DNA of 64,000 nucleotides from Plantago elongata (taxonomy: Eukaryota > Streptophyta > Magnoliopsida > Lamiales > Plantaginaceae), in assembly GCA_036897095.1 (NCBI GenBank), contig JAYMSP010000170.1, positions 1 through 64,000 of the forward strand, read 5' to 3'. A program made the translations under genes and the position numbers. Shown here piece by piece: positions 1 through 10,555 of this stretch. Each line of letters starts with the position of its first letter. The stretch's first letter is position 1. The notes under the pieces were generated by a model. It saw only the letters and a list, made by a program, of their open reading frames with translations, was not told the origin of the DNA and did no database searches.

Positions 1-5
1 CTCTT

Positions 6-67
6 ATCACCATTAGGCCGTTTAAAAATATATATATATATATATTTTTAAACGGCCTAATGGTGAT
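6..67. repeat. 62-bp perfect palindrome with (TA)n centre
   Basis: The left arm is the exact reverse complement of the right arm, with the axis between 36 and 37. The outer part of each arm is the 3' end of the SINE that follows, ending in GCCGTTTAAAAATA, and the middle is a short TA run. This looks like two SINE tails joined head to head, or a TA-repeat tail copied in inverted orientation. It could fold into a cruciform or hairpin. Confidence 0.9.
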
Positions 68-125
68 TCGAATTTGAGGTAAAGCGTCTAATCAACTGAG
101 CTGCACTTCGTTGTACAAGAACGAT
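38..125 (-). mobile_element. tRNA-derived SINE, copy 1
   Basis: Read on the minus strand there is an RNA polymerase III A-box-like stretch, GTGCAGCTCAGTTGATTAG. About 30 bases later comes a B-box-like stretch, AAATTCGAATCACC, followed by GCCGTTTAAAAA and an A/T-rich tail. The A-box part resembles the 5' half of a plant tRNA. A second copy with the same A box, spacer (ACGCTTTA) and tail lies near 18.7 kb. Two dispersed copies with tails argue against a plain tRNA relic. The ends are uncertain because the tail merges with the palindrome. Confidence 0.65.
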
Positions 126-1951
126 TAATATTGAAACCCATATTGACGATTTTTGCAATTTTATTTAATTATGTTCATGTAGTTTAATTTTGGCCAATTT
201 ATTTAATCATATACTACATGTAGTTTATTTGGGCAATTTTATTTAGTTATACTCACGTAGTTTGCCAATTCAGGCTTCCTCTGGTGTCACAAGAAAATCT
301 CAGTGCAGAATCAATTATAAATGGCACCAAATTTACTGCAGTGCAGGCTTTTAAATAAATTTCACCATATATCATTGACAAAAGATAATCAAACAGTTCC
401 ATACTTCCAAGTTCCATGTCTGCAAGTTAGCTAATGAAAGCAGTACAATACTCTTACTTGTTATAAATGCTTGCTGCAGATGAGTGGCAACAACTGCAAC
501 AGGCCTAGAATACTTTGAATTCCATACAAAATATAAATGTAATTGAGTGTTTTACAAACAAATATACATATGTTAAAGTCAAATTATATATTAAATAATA
601 TTTGATATATAACTACACAACATATTTTGACATGCAACTAAATAACTTTATAAGTTAGTAAATCGAGATGAAACTAAAAAACTTTGGAAGTCACTATCTT
701 TCTTACATAAATTCGATTTATAATTTATTTATTAACGATTTGTAAAAATTAAACATGTTTAAGTCTATACCTAATCTTCCATACATGTTAAAGAACACAC
801 TGTATTTTTTATTACTTGTGAACTATGAAACTGTCCGAACAATTCCAAAATATTAACGAAGTAGACCATATCTATTGGGTTTGAGTTAAAATTTATGTTT
901 TATTCAACTGAAATTTACTGAACTGAATTTAACTGGATGAAATTGATCTGAACTAAATTGAAGTAATGTATAAATTATAACTGCGTTGAACTGAACTAAA
1001 ATTAATTTAACTGAACTGTATTAAATTAAAATGATTTGAAATTTAAAAAAATAGAGCATAATATGATAGAGGCGCAGGCAAGGGATGATATTGCACCATT
1101 TGGAAGAGTGTAAAGGGGAAAGGAAAATCAGCAGGCGGAAATACCACCATGCATTATTAATGAACTGAAATGATAATTGATTTTTGTTTTGTCATCACGG
1201 ATCTGTTTTGTTTTGAGAAAAAGTGCAATCATCAATCATCATCCATCAGTCACATATTAATATTTTCTTTTCCTTTGTTTTCATTTTTTGAGATTCATTC
1301 ATCACATTTTCTTTCTTGTTTCTATTTTTCCTGTCCTTTACCAGACAGGGATAAAAAAGAAACAAGAAATCCAGGACAACTCAATTCAAAATTATTGATT
1401 TCGATTTGATCCCTTTTTCCAACCCATCAATGGCAGCAGCAATTTTCATCACCTGACACACACCATCATTTCTCTCTCTCTACAACTACTCTTTCTTTCT
1501 TGCCCTAATTATTTATCTTCCAAGATCCAAATTTTTTCTGTTTTTGTTTTGTTTTTATCCCATTTTCTTCTCTTTCCACTTGAAAAGGATCCTAAGTTTT
1601 CATTTCAAATACTACTGATTACTTAGTTTCTCTCTTAAGACATAAGACTCACACACACACACACACACACACATGTAGGTAAGGTAGTGTTGATGTTATC
1701 ATTGATGCTCATTGACCCACATAGCGCATGCACACAAGAATTCTCAATGATGGTTTGTGTATTATGGTTTTTGCATTAGTGGGTTTGAATTGAATTACCT
1801 TTCTTGATTGTTAACGCCAATGCTTTGTCTTGCATAGTGCTTTTCTTTCAGATCCCCAATTTTATTTGCCCTAAAAATCCCATATCTTTCTTTAAAATTT
1901 GAAAGTTCTGTGCTTGTTGTTATTAGTTTAGTAAAATCTTGAAAAACCAGA
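126..1951. other. Upstream region of the PP2A B' gene
   Basis: AT-rich DNA with no convincing gene. A degenerate run of AACTGAA-like units lies at about 900-1,015. A pyrimidine-rich stretch at about 1,470-1,570 and a (CA)n tract at 1,649-1,673 probably belong to the transcribed leader of the PP2A gene. A possible 5' UTR intron runs from the GT at 1,679 (after ATGTAG) to the TTTCAG ending at 1,851. A tiny upstream ORF of eight codons starts at 1,430. Confidence 0.45.
1649..1673. repeat. (CA)n microsatellite
   Basis: An uninterrupted run of about 12 CA/AC dinucleotides in the probable 5' leader of the PP2A B' gene. Length polymorphism between individuals would be expected. Confidence 0.9.
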
Positions 1952-4900
1952 ATGTGGAAACAAATACTTGGCAAGTTCCCTAAGAAGTCTCAGAAAACAG
2001 ATCATGATTCATCGAGAAACCCTAGTTTAGGTCCCAATTCATCTAGCTCAGCTAATCCAGCTGCTGCAAAACGAGCTTCGGCTGCAGTGTTCCCGACTAG
2101 TGTAATTGCAGGAATTGAGCCACTGCTTGCCTTCAAGGATGTGTCTAGTTCTGAAAAAATGAGTCTTTTCATTAGTAAGCTCAGTCTCTGTTCTGTAGTG
2201 TTTGATTTTAGTGATCCTGCAAAGGATGTGCAAGAAAAGGAACTCAAGCGTGCCACATTGCTTGAGCTTCTTGAATTTATGTCGCAGAACCCCCCGAAAT
2301 TCTCAGAACCTGCAGTTTTCGCCTCGTGCACCATGTGCTCTATTAACTTGTTTCGTTCTTTTCCACCAAATTGTCGTTCAAGTAACTCGGGTTCAGGTGA
2401 AAATGACAACGATGATGATCCCATGTTCGATCCAGCATGGTCTCACTTGCAGCTTGTGTATGATTTCCTTCTCAGGGTTGTGACTTCGAATTCTTTGGAA
2501 GCAAAAGTCGCTAAGAAGTATTTTGGTCATACTTTTATTTCGAATATTATTGACTTGTTTGATTCGGATGACCCGAGGGAAAGGGACTGCTTAAAGGCAA
2601 TCCTTCATAGGATTTATGGGAAGTTCATGGTTCATAGACCTTTCATACGGAGGAGTATAAGCAATGTTTTTTACAGATTCGTATTTGAGACGGAGAAGCA
2701 TAATGGGATTGCTGAGCTGTTGGAAATGTTTGGAAGTGTAATCACAGGTTTCACCATGCCTTTGAAAGAGGAGCATAAAATCTTTCTGTGCAGGGCACTG
2801 ATCCCGCTGCACAAGCCTAAGTCATTAGGGATTTACTTTCAGCAGCTCTCATATTGTGTGACTCAGTTTGTAGAGAAGGACCCGAAATTGGCTAGCAGCG
2901 TAATTAAAGGACTCTTGAAGTATTGGCCTATTACAAATAGCCAGAAGGAGGTGATGTTCTTGAGTGAGCTGGAAGAGATTCTGGAAGTTATTGACATGGC
3001 CGAGTTCCAAAAAATAATGGTTCCATTGTTTTGTCGTCTTAGCCAGTGCATAAATAGCTATCACTTTCAGGTAACCTTTCTTGAACTTCTAAATTTTTGT
3101 TACCCGCTTACTATTATTGGTGGCACGTGTAAGCTTTCTTAGATTAATATACTTTGTTACGAAAGTTGTCAAGTTGTCCACATAAAGTTTGAGATGCAGA
3201 AGAAAATAAATGGAGAATTCGACTGATCTTCAAGAATACTTGACTTATTTGCTTCTTTTGTTCATATCATCTATTGATAAACGGACTTACGGAGAATACA
3301 ACTGATCTTTCGTCAGGATCTAGTGAACTTGTAATTAATTTGTGTCTCTGGCTCTTTGCTAGTCAACAACTAGATATAGGTCTTGGAGTGGTACTTGGTG
3401 TGGCCAATACTCTCAGAAACTCAAATCAACTTATTGTCTCGTGTGCATTCAGCATGACAAGCCAAGTATTGGTCGAATTGATAGTTCATGTTAGAAATCC
3501 TGAGTGTCGAATAATATCTCAGTACTTCACTACCCCATGCGAAAAGAATTGCAAGATATCCTGTTCGATCACCTACCTGATACATGTGCTATATATGGAC
3601 TATACTCTATAGTAAGCTCCCGGTGCTGCAACGTGATTTCCTGATTTGCAATAGTAGCATTTGGATAAGTTGGTATTGTCAATGTCATAAATTAGCATTA
3701 AAATAGAAACACCCAAATTTTGTATGAAGTTCAATAGGAAGTATTTAATACAAGAGCCTAAGAGGCATGTTTTACGATGACCTTTTATGTGGTATTAATG
3801 ATGTTTGGTACTTTCTCTTGCTATATTATGTCATCCTTGTTAGTCAAACCTGACAAAGTCTTGGTCAGTTAGATACATTTGAGGTATGAGCAAAATTTGT
3901 TCAACCATAATGGGATATTGATTTCTTTAGCATTTATAGTCTATGAGACTGATGGGTATGAGTTATAATGTGGTCCAAGGAGGTTAATGCTGCAACTCAA
4001 ACCCATGAAGTACTTGGATGTTGTTCTTTGAGTTGCTTGGTGTTCTGAAATCTTGAATCTTCCATGCTTTCAAGTTATTTTCAGAAAAAGATCGATCGCA
4101 ATGGTTATTATAGAAGGTGATTTGTGTTAAAATCGATGCATTTCCAAAAAGTCCACATGTGTTTTAAGGAGCGTGAGTTATGTTAAAAGAATTTTGTAGA
4201 GTAGACTACAATAAGTAGAAGCTAAAACCACGTTTGAAGGCTGCTCCACCTAGTTGCATGTTGGTTGAGCTATGGCAGGGACTTCGGATTTGGGGAACCA
4301 CCCATGCACTTAAATGGCTAAACTTATGGTGAACTATAAATTGTAGAAAAGATCTGGTAGTGGGTAATTGTTGAAGTTTGAATGTTTGCAGTTTCTAAAA
4401 ATGAAATATTCAAGCAATGGCTAACTTGGTTAAAAAGGAACATGATGTTAGGCGGTGACATGGATGTGGCAAAATCAAGTTATAAACAATGACAAGCTTA
4501 CCTGCAAGTAGCTCGGGCTTTGCTTAATGCTTATAGCTTCTTATTTTACTTAATTTTAATTTTTTTTATAAAGATGCTGTAAAAGTGAACGGGAGTATTA
4601 TTTACATAGATATCTATGCAAGCTTTGTTTTTTGTGAGTATAGCTAGGCTGGTGATCTTATGTGTTCTGTTCAATGCTCTGTACATGTACAAGATAGACT
4701 TGGTTTGAATGCGACCTTATGATTTGCCCTAGATTAAAAAGTCCATAGTGTTTCAGTGAAATGATTTTCACCATAAAAAAATTCCATGCTCTTCAAGCCT
4801 CAACTTAAAGTTGTTACATACTTTATTTTCACATCGTTCTATGTGCATCAATTACTCTATGATCAATATGTTTGTGTACTTTTAGCTCTTTTACTTGTAA

Positions 4901-5444
4901 GCCAAAGATCCCATTCTCGAAATTAAAGAAATGATGTGCCTGGAAGTGCCAAGCTCTGTAGAATTCTGTCTTATTGTACTGTTCAGTGCTATAAATTGGA
5001 ATAGGCTTTGCTAGAAAAACGTTTATGGATCCTTTGGACTTGTCTATTCTTTTGATTCAAAGTTAATTTTAGCTCTTGTGTCATAGAATCTCATTTTCTA
5101 TGTTGCAGGTAGCTGAGAGGGCTCTTTTCCTCTGGAACAACGACCAAATCTTGAATCTAATTGCACACAACCGCCTAGTCATACTGCCTATAATATTCCC
5201 AGCTCTGGAAGTGAATGCTCGAAGCCACTGGAATCAAGCAGTCATGAACTTAACTTTGAACATGAGAAAGATGCTCGCAGAAATGGATGAGGACCTGGTC
5301 TCGACTTGCATTTCTGTTTACAGACAGGAACAAGAAAACATAAAGTTGGAAGTTGAAAGGCGGAAGGAAGTTTGGAAACGCCTGGAAAACACAGCCAGCC
5401 TTCAGCCAGTAGCTGGAAACACCGCTGTTCTCGTAATTAATTGA
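1952..5444 (+). CDS. Serine/threonine protein phosphatase 2A regulatory subunit B' (B56/PR61 family)
   Basis: There are two coding exons, 1952-3070 and 5109-5444, joined in phase 0 across a 2,038-bp GT-AG intron, giving 484 residues. B' subunits bind the A scaffold and C catalytic subunits of PP2A and choose its substrates and location. The start MWKQILGKFPKK is typical of plant B' proteins and is followed by a low-complexity Ser/Ala-rich stretch to about residue 45. The conserved B56 helical-repeat region then covers most of the protein. Recognisable family strings are DPRERDCLKAILHRIYGKF, HRPFIRRSI, ETEKHNGIAE, LIPLHKPKS, QLSYCVTQFVEKD and, at the start of exon 2, VAERALFLWNNDQ. The length suits the family (about 490-520). 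Which B' isoform it corresponds to cannot be decided by eye. An acidic run (residues about 151-155, NDNDDD) sits in the variable loop between the first helices. The gene stands alone, with the UGT cluster downstream on the same strand. Confidence 0.94.
3071..5108 (+). other. Large intron of the PP2A B' gene
   Basis: The intron opens with GTAACC after HFQ and closes with TTGCAG before VAERALFL. It is AT-rich. I see no embedded gene: the open frames inside it have no family resemblance and some start from non-ATG codons. Confidence 0.85.
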
Positions 5445-6338
5445 ACAGCTGTTGTATTTCTTCATCAAACGTGTTTGTTGTTACAGATCGTAATGCTACT
5501 GTTTAAGTATGTTTTGTATTTCCAGAAAGGTTAGGTTGAAGGTTTGTTTTCCTAGTGGATAGCAGAATGTAACATCTTTTCTTCTGCCAATTGATACTGT
5601 GCCTTGTTGTATCTATAGTAATTTGTATGATCTGCCGTGGGCTTATCTCTGAGTGTCCCCGCGATTCCAGTTGCGTATATGTGAAAATTTGCTAATGCCT
5701 TAACTGCTTTGCAGCCATTTTCATATCATCTTAATACTGTGATAGTGAGAAATTGTGACTGGTAACTCCACGAAATTACAGGTTAGTGAAATACCAATAG
5801 TTTGATCTTTGAAGTCCAAAGCTAACTTCAAATCGATGTCATTTGAATTCTAGAAAAGACTCGAACTCGAGACTTTAAATATAATTTTATGCGTATATAC
5901 ACTATAGAGAAACCACTCTATGTCACACTAGCTTGAATTTTTCCATCCAGATAATTTAGAATATAAAAATTTGTATTGTGATTTCCTAATCTAAGTTATC
6001 ATAACCTAAGACTTAACTATTAAGTTAATCTCATGGTCAAATGTTCATTATCAAACCAGAAAATTAACCAAGTAAACTTACCAGTCATTTTTTTTAGTAT
6101 TTATGTATTCATCAGTCCAAATGAATCTACCTTTATTAAACTAAAGTTGTAAGATAGTTCAAGCCCTTAACATTAATTTAACCCTGCAGTCAAATGGCTT
6201 GAAGTTGAGTACTCCAATATCTTGAGTAAAGTAAGGCCTGTATGATCAATGCACTGTACTGTCTAGGCTGAACATAGTAGACATCAACCAACAAAACTAA
6301 GTTAAAGAACATAAAAATACATTAGCAAGTGTACTAAA
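5445..6338. other. Spacer between PP2A B' and the first UGT
   Basis: It holds the 3' UTR of the PP2A gene (to about 5,650), a SINE-like fragment at about 5,830-5,940, and the promoter and leader of the first UGT. The last 40 bases before the UGT start codon (AAAGAACATAAAAA..ACTAAAATGG) recur in front of the UGT stub at about 7.9 kb. Confidence 0.6.
5830..5940 (-). mobile_element. SINE-like tRNA-derived fragment (second family)
   Basis: On the minus strand there is an A-box-like GTGACATAGAGTGGTTTCTC (about 5,908-5,927), and about 33 bases later a strong B-box-like AGTCTCGAGTTCGAGTC (5,858-5,874). This spacing and order match a tRNA-type Pol III promoter. The A box differs from the other SINE family in this window. 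The ends and target duplications could not be placed. Confidence 0.45.
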
Positions 6339-7760
6339 ATGGTTTATGATCATCAACTTGCATTTGGTACTGCTGTTGAACAATCCCAAGTGATTGTTGT
6401 CATGGTGCCATGCTTGGCTCAAGGGCATCTTAACCAGCTCCTCCACCTCTCCCACCTCATTTCCGCCCACAACATACCGGTCTACTACATCTGCACAGCC
6501 ACTCACAACCATCAGGTCAAGGACCGTGTCCATGGATTCGACACTGTAATGGCTACCAACCTACATTTCCATGACTTGCCAACACCATCTTTTCAAAACC
6601 TGTCCCCAAACTCAACTGAAAATTTTCCCTCCCACTTATTTTCAGCAGTTGCTTCATCGGTCCATATGCGTGAGCCAGTATTCAATCTCCTAAAAGAACT
6701 TTCAGCAAAGGCAAGAAGAATCATTCTGGTTTATGATTCTCTAATGGCATATGTTGTTCAAGACATGAAGTCTGTGGAGAATGCTGAGTCCTATTGTTTT
6801 CATAGTGTATCTGTTTTTACCTTGTTCTCGTTCCACTGGGAAGATGGTGGGAAGCCTGACTTACCAGATGAAGCACGTTTTCTGAAAGATGTTCCGTCTA
6901 TAGAAGGATGCTTCACCCAAGAGTTCACAGAATTTACAGCTTTACAGCTAGAGGCAAACATATTTCAATCTGGAAATATATTCAATTCGAACAGAGTTGT
7001 AGAAGGCTTATATCTTGATCTGTTTCAGCAAATGAAGTTTCTTCCAGGAGATAAACACTGGGCTATTGGCCCCTTCAATCCAGTGGTCACACCTGCAAAA
7101 GAAGTCGTTAACTCAGAAAGCCGTCACAAATGTTTGGTGTGGCTCGACAGACAACCTCTTGATTCGGTTATACTCGTCTCATTTGGCACAACATCAACCT
7201 TGTCAAGCGAACAGGTAAGAGAGCTAGCATTCGGGTTAGAAAGAAGTGGACATAAATTCATATGGTTACTCAAGGAGGCAGACAGAGGCGATATATTCAC
7301 AGGAGAAGCTAGAATAGTACAATTACCAGAAGGATTCGAAGATAGAGTGGAAGAACGAGGAATTATTGTGAGGGACTGGGCACCTCAGTTGGAGATACTC
7401 AGTCACATGTCTACTGGTGGATTCATGAGCCACTGCGGATGGAATTCATGTATGGAGAGCATGAGCATGGGAATTCCGATAGCAACTTGGCCAATGCACT
7501 CGGATCAGCCTAGAAATGCTGTACTTGTGACAAAGGTGCTGAAAGTTGGTGTGGAAGTACTGGGCGATTGGGAACGTAGAGACAAAGTTCTTTCAGCACC
7601 TGTTATAGAATCAGCAGTCAATAGGCTGATGGGGTCTGCTGAAGGAGATGAAATTAGACAGAGGTCTAAAGAACTCGCAACAAAAATCAAGCAATCAATT
7701 ATGGAAGATGGTACTACTTGCCAGGAGATAAGTTCATTCATCATTCACATTATGCGTTAA
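6339..7760 (+). CDS. UDP-glycosyltransferase, zeatin O-glucosyltransferase-like (UGT93-like), copy 1
   Basis: A single uninterrupted exon of 473 residues. The family transfers glucose or xylose from a UDP-sugar to small acceptors in the cytosol. The closest known members by eye act on the side-chain hydroxyl of the cytokinin zeatin, but the acceptor here is inferred only. The acceptor-binding half has the motif VPCLAQGHLNQLLHLS with the expected catalytic His30, and an Asp at about 133 (VYDSLMAY) that may pair with it. The plant PSPG sugar-donor box runs W347 to Q390, containing WAPQLEILS, HCGWNS and a final DQ; the last Gln is the residue usually linked to UDP-glucose use. The ATG at 6,339 adds 13 residues relative to the next copy. 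The internal sequence MVPC lies about 20 residues in, so the extra N-terminus may be real or the true start may be later. It is a tandem duplicate of the gene at 8,570. Confidence 0.93.
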   Translation: MVYDHQLAFGTAVEQSQVIVVMVPCLAQGHLNQLLHLSHLISAHNIPVYYICTATHNHQVKDRVHGFDTVMATNLHFHDLPTPSFQNLSPNSTENFPSHLFSAVASSVHMREPVFNLLKELSAKARRIILVYDSLMAYVVQDMKSVENAESYCFHSVSVFTLFSFHWEDGGKPDLPDEARFLKDVPSIEGCFTQEFTEFTALQLEANIFQSGNIFNSNRVVEGLYLDLFQQMKFLPGDKHWAIGPFNPVVTPAKEVVNSESRHKCLVWLDRQPLDSVILVSFGTTSTLSSEQVRELAFGLERSGHKFIWLLKEADRGDIFTGEARIVQLPEGFEDRVEERGIIVRDWAPQLEILSHMSTGGFMSHCGWNSCMESMSMGIPIATWPMHSDQPRNAVLVTKVLKVGVEVLGDWERRDKVLSAPVIESAVNRLMGSAEGDEIRQRSKELATKIKQSIMEDGTTCQEISSFIIHIMR

Positions 7761-7904
7761 ATTTGTCAAGAAGATCAATTGGTTGTAATTTTATTGGTTT
7801 GTTTCCTATTATGTCACATTACCCGAATTTGATTACTTTATCTGAATCTGAATCACTCTGAAGAATGAAGATATAAACCAGCAGAAACTTTTCAAGAACA
7901 TAAA

Positions 7905-8062
7905 AAGACCTAAACATTGTTATCGAAAGTACTAAAATGGCTCATTATGATTTATGATCATCAGTTTACATCAGGAAAAACAGAATGCCCTGAACCTGAA
8001 TAATCCGAAAGTGATTGTTGTCATGGCTCCATCATCCATGGGGGCTCCACTTGACTATTTAA
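7905..8062 (+). pseudogene. 5' stub of a third UGT copy
   Basis: Between the two intact UGTs is a short block that repeats the leader and first codons of copy 1. Shared pieces are GTACTAAAATGG at the start codon, TTATGATCATCA after it, and AAGTGATTGTTGTCATGG a little further on, which encodes the VIVVM strand. In between, extra and changed bases break the frame (a stop follows shortly after the ATG). The resemblance ends near 8,035-8,062, exactly where an unrelated stretch beginning GGCTCGAGTTCGACTTG starts; that stretch looks like a dispersed plant repeat. I read it as a third UGT copy, decayed and cut off, probably by an insertion or deletion. Confidence 0.75.
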
Positions 8063-8499
8063 GGCTCGAGTTCGACTTGTTCGATAAATTATTTGAACCG
8101 AACAAGAGCTGACTGATTTTGTTTTATTAACGAGTAGGACTTGATTCGTCGATACTCGTTCGTTCAGTAACCAAATCCGATTCTGCAGACAAGAACCGGC
8201 CTATGAAAGAGCACGGACCAATACGAAGAAGGATGTTACGTGAGGCTGACTCAATTTATTACTTGCCCTTCACGTCCCCATCTTCTCAAGTCTTTACAAA
8301 ATTTTGACTTAAATAATTTGAATGGTCCAAAATCCATAATTTAAAGCCACAAATTTCAACAAGTGGCCTAACTAGTCATTTCCATAAATATTTTATATTA
8401 TCATCATCACTCCAAATGAATCTAAATTGGGCTGTAACATCTTTGGTGCCAGTATTTAAATAATACTCCCATTATGCAAGTTGCAAAGCAATTTTAGGC

Positions 8500-8508
8500 C
8501 TATATAAG
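8500..8508 (+). promoter_or_regulatory. TATA box of the second UGT
   Basis: CTATATAAG lies about 62-70 bases before the ATG at 8,570, which leaves room for a leader of some 35-40 bases. It is a close match to the plant TATA consensus (CTATATAA). Confidence 0.6.
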
Positions 8509-8569
8509 CACTATCAAGTATCAAGAACATTAAGACCGCAAAGTCCTCTGTTATACTGACTATAGTAAA

Positions 8570-9958
8570 ATGTCTCATGAACAATCCCAGCTAATAGTTG
8601 TCATGGTGCCATGCTGGTTGCAAGGACATCTCAATCAGCTCCTCCACCTCTCCCGCCTCGTTTCTGCCCACAACATACCCGTCTACTACGTCTGCTCGGC
8701 CACCCACAACCGCCAGGTCCGGGAACGTGTCCATGGGTTCGACCTGGTAACCGTTACCAACCTACATTTCCATGACCTGCCAACACCATCTTTTCAAAAC
8801 CTGTCTCCGGAAGCAAACCATGCCGAAAAATTTCCCTCTCACTTAACTCCGGCAGCTGCTGCATCGATCCAAATGCGTGAGCCGGTATTTGAACTCCTCA
8901 AAGGACTTTCAGCAACGGCAAGACGAGTCGTGGTTGTTTACGATTGGCTAATAGCATATGTTGTGCAAGACACTCGGTATATTGAGAACGCTGAGTCGTA
9001 CTGTTTTCATAGTACATCGGCTTTTACATTGTTCTCCTACTGCTGGGAAGCTGGTGGGAAGCCTGTCCTACCAGACAAAGCTCATTTTCTGAACGACATT
9101 CCTTCTCTAGAAGGATCCTTCACCCCAGAGTTTGGGGAGTATGCAAATTTACAAGCAGAGGCAAACAAATATCAATCTGGAAACGTATACAATACCAATA
9201 GAGTTATAGACGGTTTGTTTCTAGATCTGTTTGAGCAAATGAAGTTTCTTCCAGGAGATAAACACTGGGCTATGGGTCCCTTCAATCCAGTGAACTTACC
9301 TGTAAAAGAAGCAGAAAGCCGTCACAGGTGTTTAAAATGGCTCGATAAACAGCCTCTTGATTCGGTAATGCTTGTGTCGTTTGGCTCGACATCAACATTG
9401 CCCGATGAACAAGTGAGAGAGTTAGCAATTGGGTTAGAAAGAAGTAGACATAAGTTCATATGGTTCCTCAAGGAGGCAGACAGAGGTGACATATTCACAG
9501 GAGAAGCTAGGAGAGTCCAATTACCAGAAGGATTCGAAGAGAAGGTGGAAGAACGAGGAGTTATTGTGAGGGACTGGGCACCGCAGTTGGAGATACTCGG
9601 TCACTCGTCTACCGGTGGATTCATGAGCCACTGCGGATGGAATTCATGCATTGAAAGCATGAGCATGGGGGTTCCAATAGCAACTTGGCCAATGCACTCT
9701 GAGCAGCCTAGAAATGCTGTGCTTGTAACAAAGGTGCTGAAAATTGGTGTTGAAGTGCTGGACGATTGGGAGCGTAGAGACAAAGTTCTTTCCGCATCTA
9801 TAATAGAATTGGCAGTTAAAAGGTTGATGGGATCTGCTGAAGGAGATGAGATAAGACAGAGAGCTAAAGAACTTGCAACAAAAATCAAGCAATCAGTCAT
9901 GGAAGATGGTACTACCAGCCAGGAGATAAGTTCATTCATTACTCACATCAGGCGATAA
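8570..9958 (+). CDS. UDP-glycosyltransferase, zeatin O-glucosyltransferase-like (UGT93-like), copy 2
   Basis: Intronless, 462 residues, starting MSHEQSQLIVVMVPC. It is plainly the sister of the gene at 6,339, with collinear similarity from start to stop. The donor-binding PSPG box runs W336 to Q379 (WAPQLEILG, HCGWNSC, ending EQ), and the catalytic His is at position 20 (LQGHLNQLL). The Asp of VVVYDWLIAY is the likely charge-relay residue. Differences from copy 1 are concentrated in the N-terminal acceptor half (for example WLQGH against LAQGH, and SYCWEAGGKPV against SFHWEDGGKPD). This suggests different acceptors, but that is inference. It has a good TATA box at 8,500. The next gene, a cyclin, is convergent. 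Confidence 0.93.
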   Translation: MSHEQSQLIVVMVPCWLQGHLNQLLHLSRLVSAHNIPVYYVCSATHNRQVRERVHGFDLVTVTNLHFHDLPTPSFQNLSPEANHAEKFPSHLTPAAAASIQMREPVFELLKGLSATARRVVVVYDWLIAYVVQDTRYIENAESYCFHSTSAFTLFSYCWEAGGKPVLPDKAHFLNDIPSLEGSFTPEFGEYANLQAEANKYQSGNVYNTNRVIDGLFLDLFEQMKFLPGDKHWAMGPFNPVNLPVKEAESRHRCLKWLDKQPLDSVMLVSFGSTSTLPDEQVRELAIGLERSRHKFIWFLKEADRGDIFTGEARRVQLPEGFEEKVEERGVIVRDWAPQLEILGHSSTGGFMSHCGWNSCIESMSMGVPIATWPMHSEQPRNAVLVTKVLKIGVEVLDDWERRDKVLSASIIELAVKRLMGSAEGDEIRQRAKELATKIKQSVMEDGTTSQEISSFITHIRR

Positions 9959-10555
9959 ACTTATGAAGTTCTTAGCTATATCTGATCTGCACTTGTAGTT
10001 CTTTCTGCTCTGTACCAGGTTATGTCATTTAATAACATAAAGCACGAAGTGACAGTTTCATTCCATTCTTACAGAGTAGTTAAAGAAGAAAGGGAAGGGT
10101 GATCTATGTATGCAACTCAGAGCAACAAGTTTAAATTATTTAACTATTGGATTGGGCAAGAAATGCAAGCATAAATGACTTACAAAATCAGATGCCAAAA
10201 TAACAGCACTAACAATTTATTGGCAGAACAAGTTCAGTCTTTGGGAACTTACACAAAAGCTACACTAACAGCCAGCACGAAGTTAGCTGCTGTGAATAAC
10301 TTCGCAGAACTAATAAATATTAAGCATTTATCTGTGCAATAAATAACAACTAACTCATGTCACTCTTGACCTTTTACACCTCCCGGTTAAGGTAACAGCT
10401 TGGAAGCACCAGAACTGATTACAACAGGCAACAATAAAGAATTAAGATTTCACCCACTAGCGTCTAGTTATCTACGGGTTCACTTTCAGAGTCGGAGAAA
10501 GTCAGTCGTTGCTGGATAATTTTCCCTGATCATTTGCTAAGAGGATCTGTTGCGC
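9959..10555. other. Convergent spacer between the second UGT and the cyclin
   Basis: Contains the 3' UTRs of both genes, which point at each other. I see nothing else in it. Confidence 0.5.

Noticed and set aside
1170-1409. 79-codon open frame upstream of the PP2A gene
   Set aside because: Composition is that of T-rich leader DNA, with no family resemblance and no splice logic.
2002-2424. 140-codon antisense frame over PP2A exon 1
   Set aside because: It lies wholly opposite a well-supported coding exon and is a shadow of its codon pattern.
3274-3612. 112-codon frame inside the PP2A intron
   Set aside because: It opens with TTG, not ATG, resembles nothing known, and the two flanking exons join cleanly without it.
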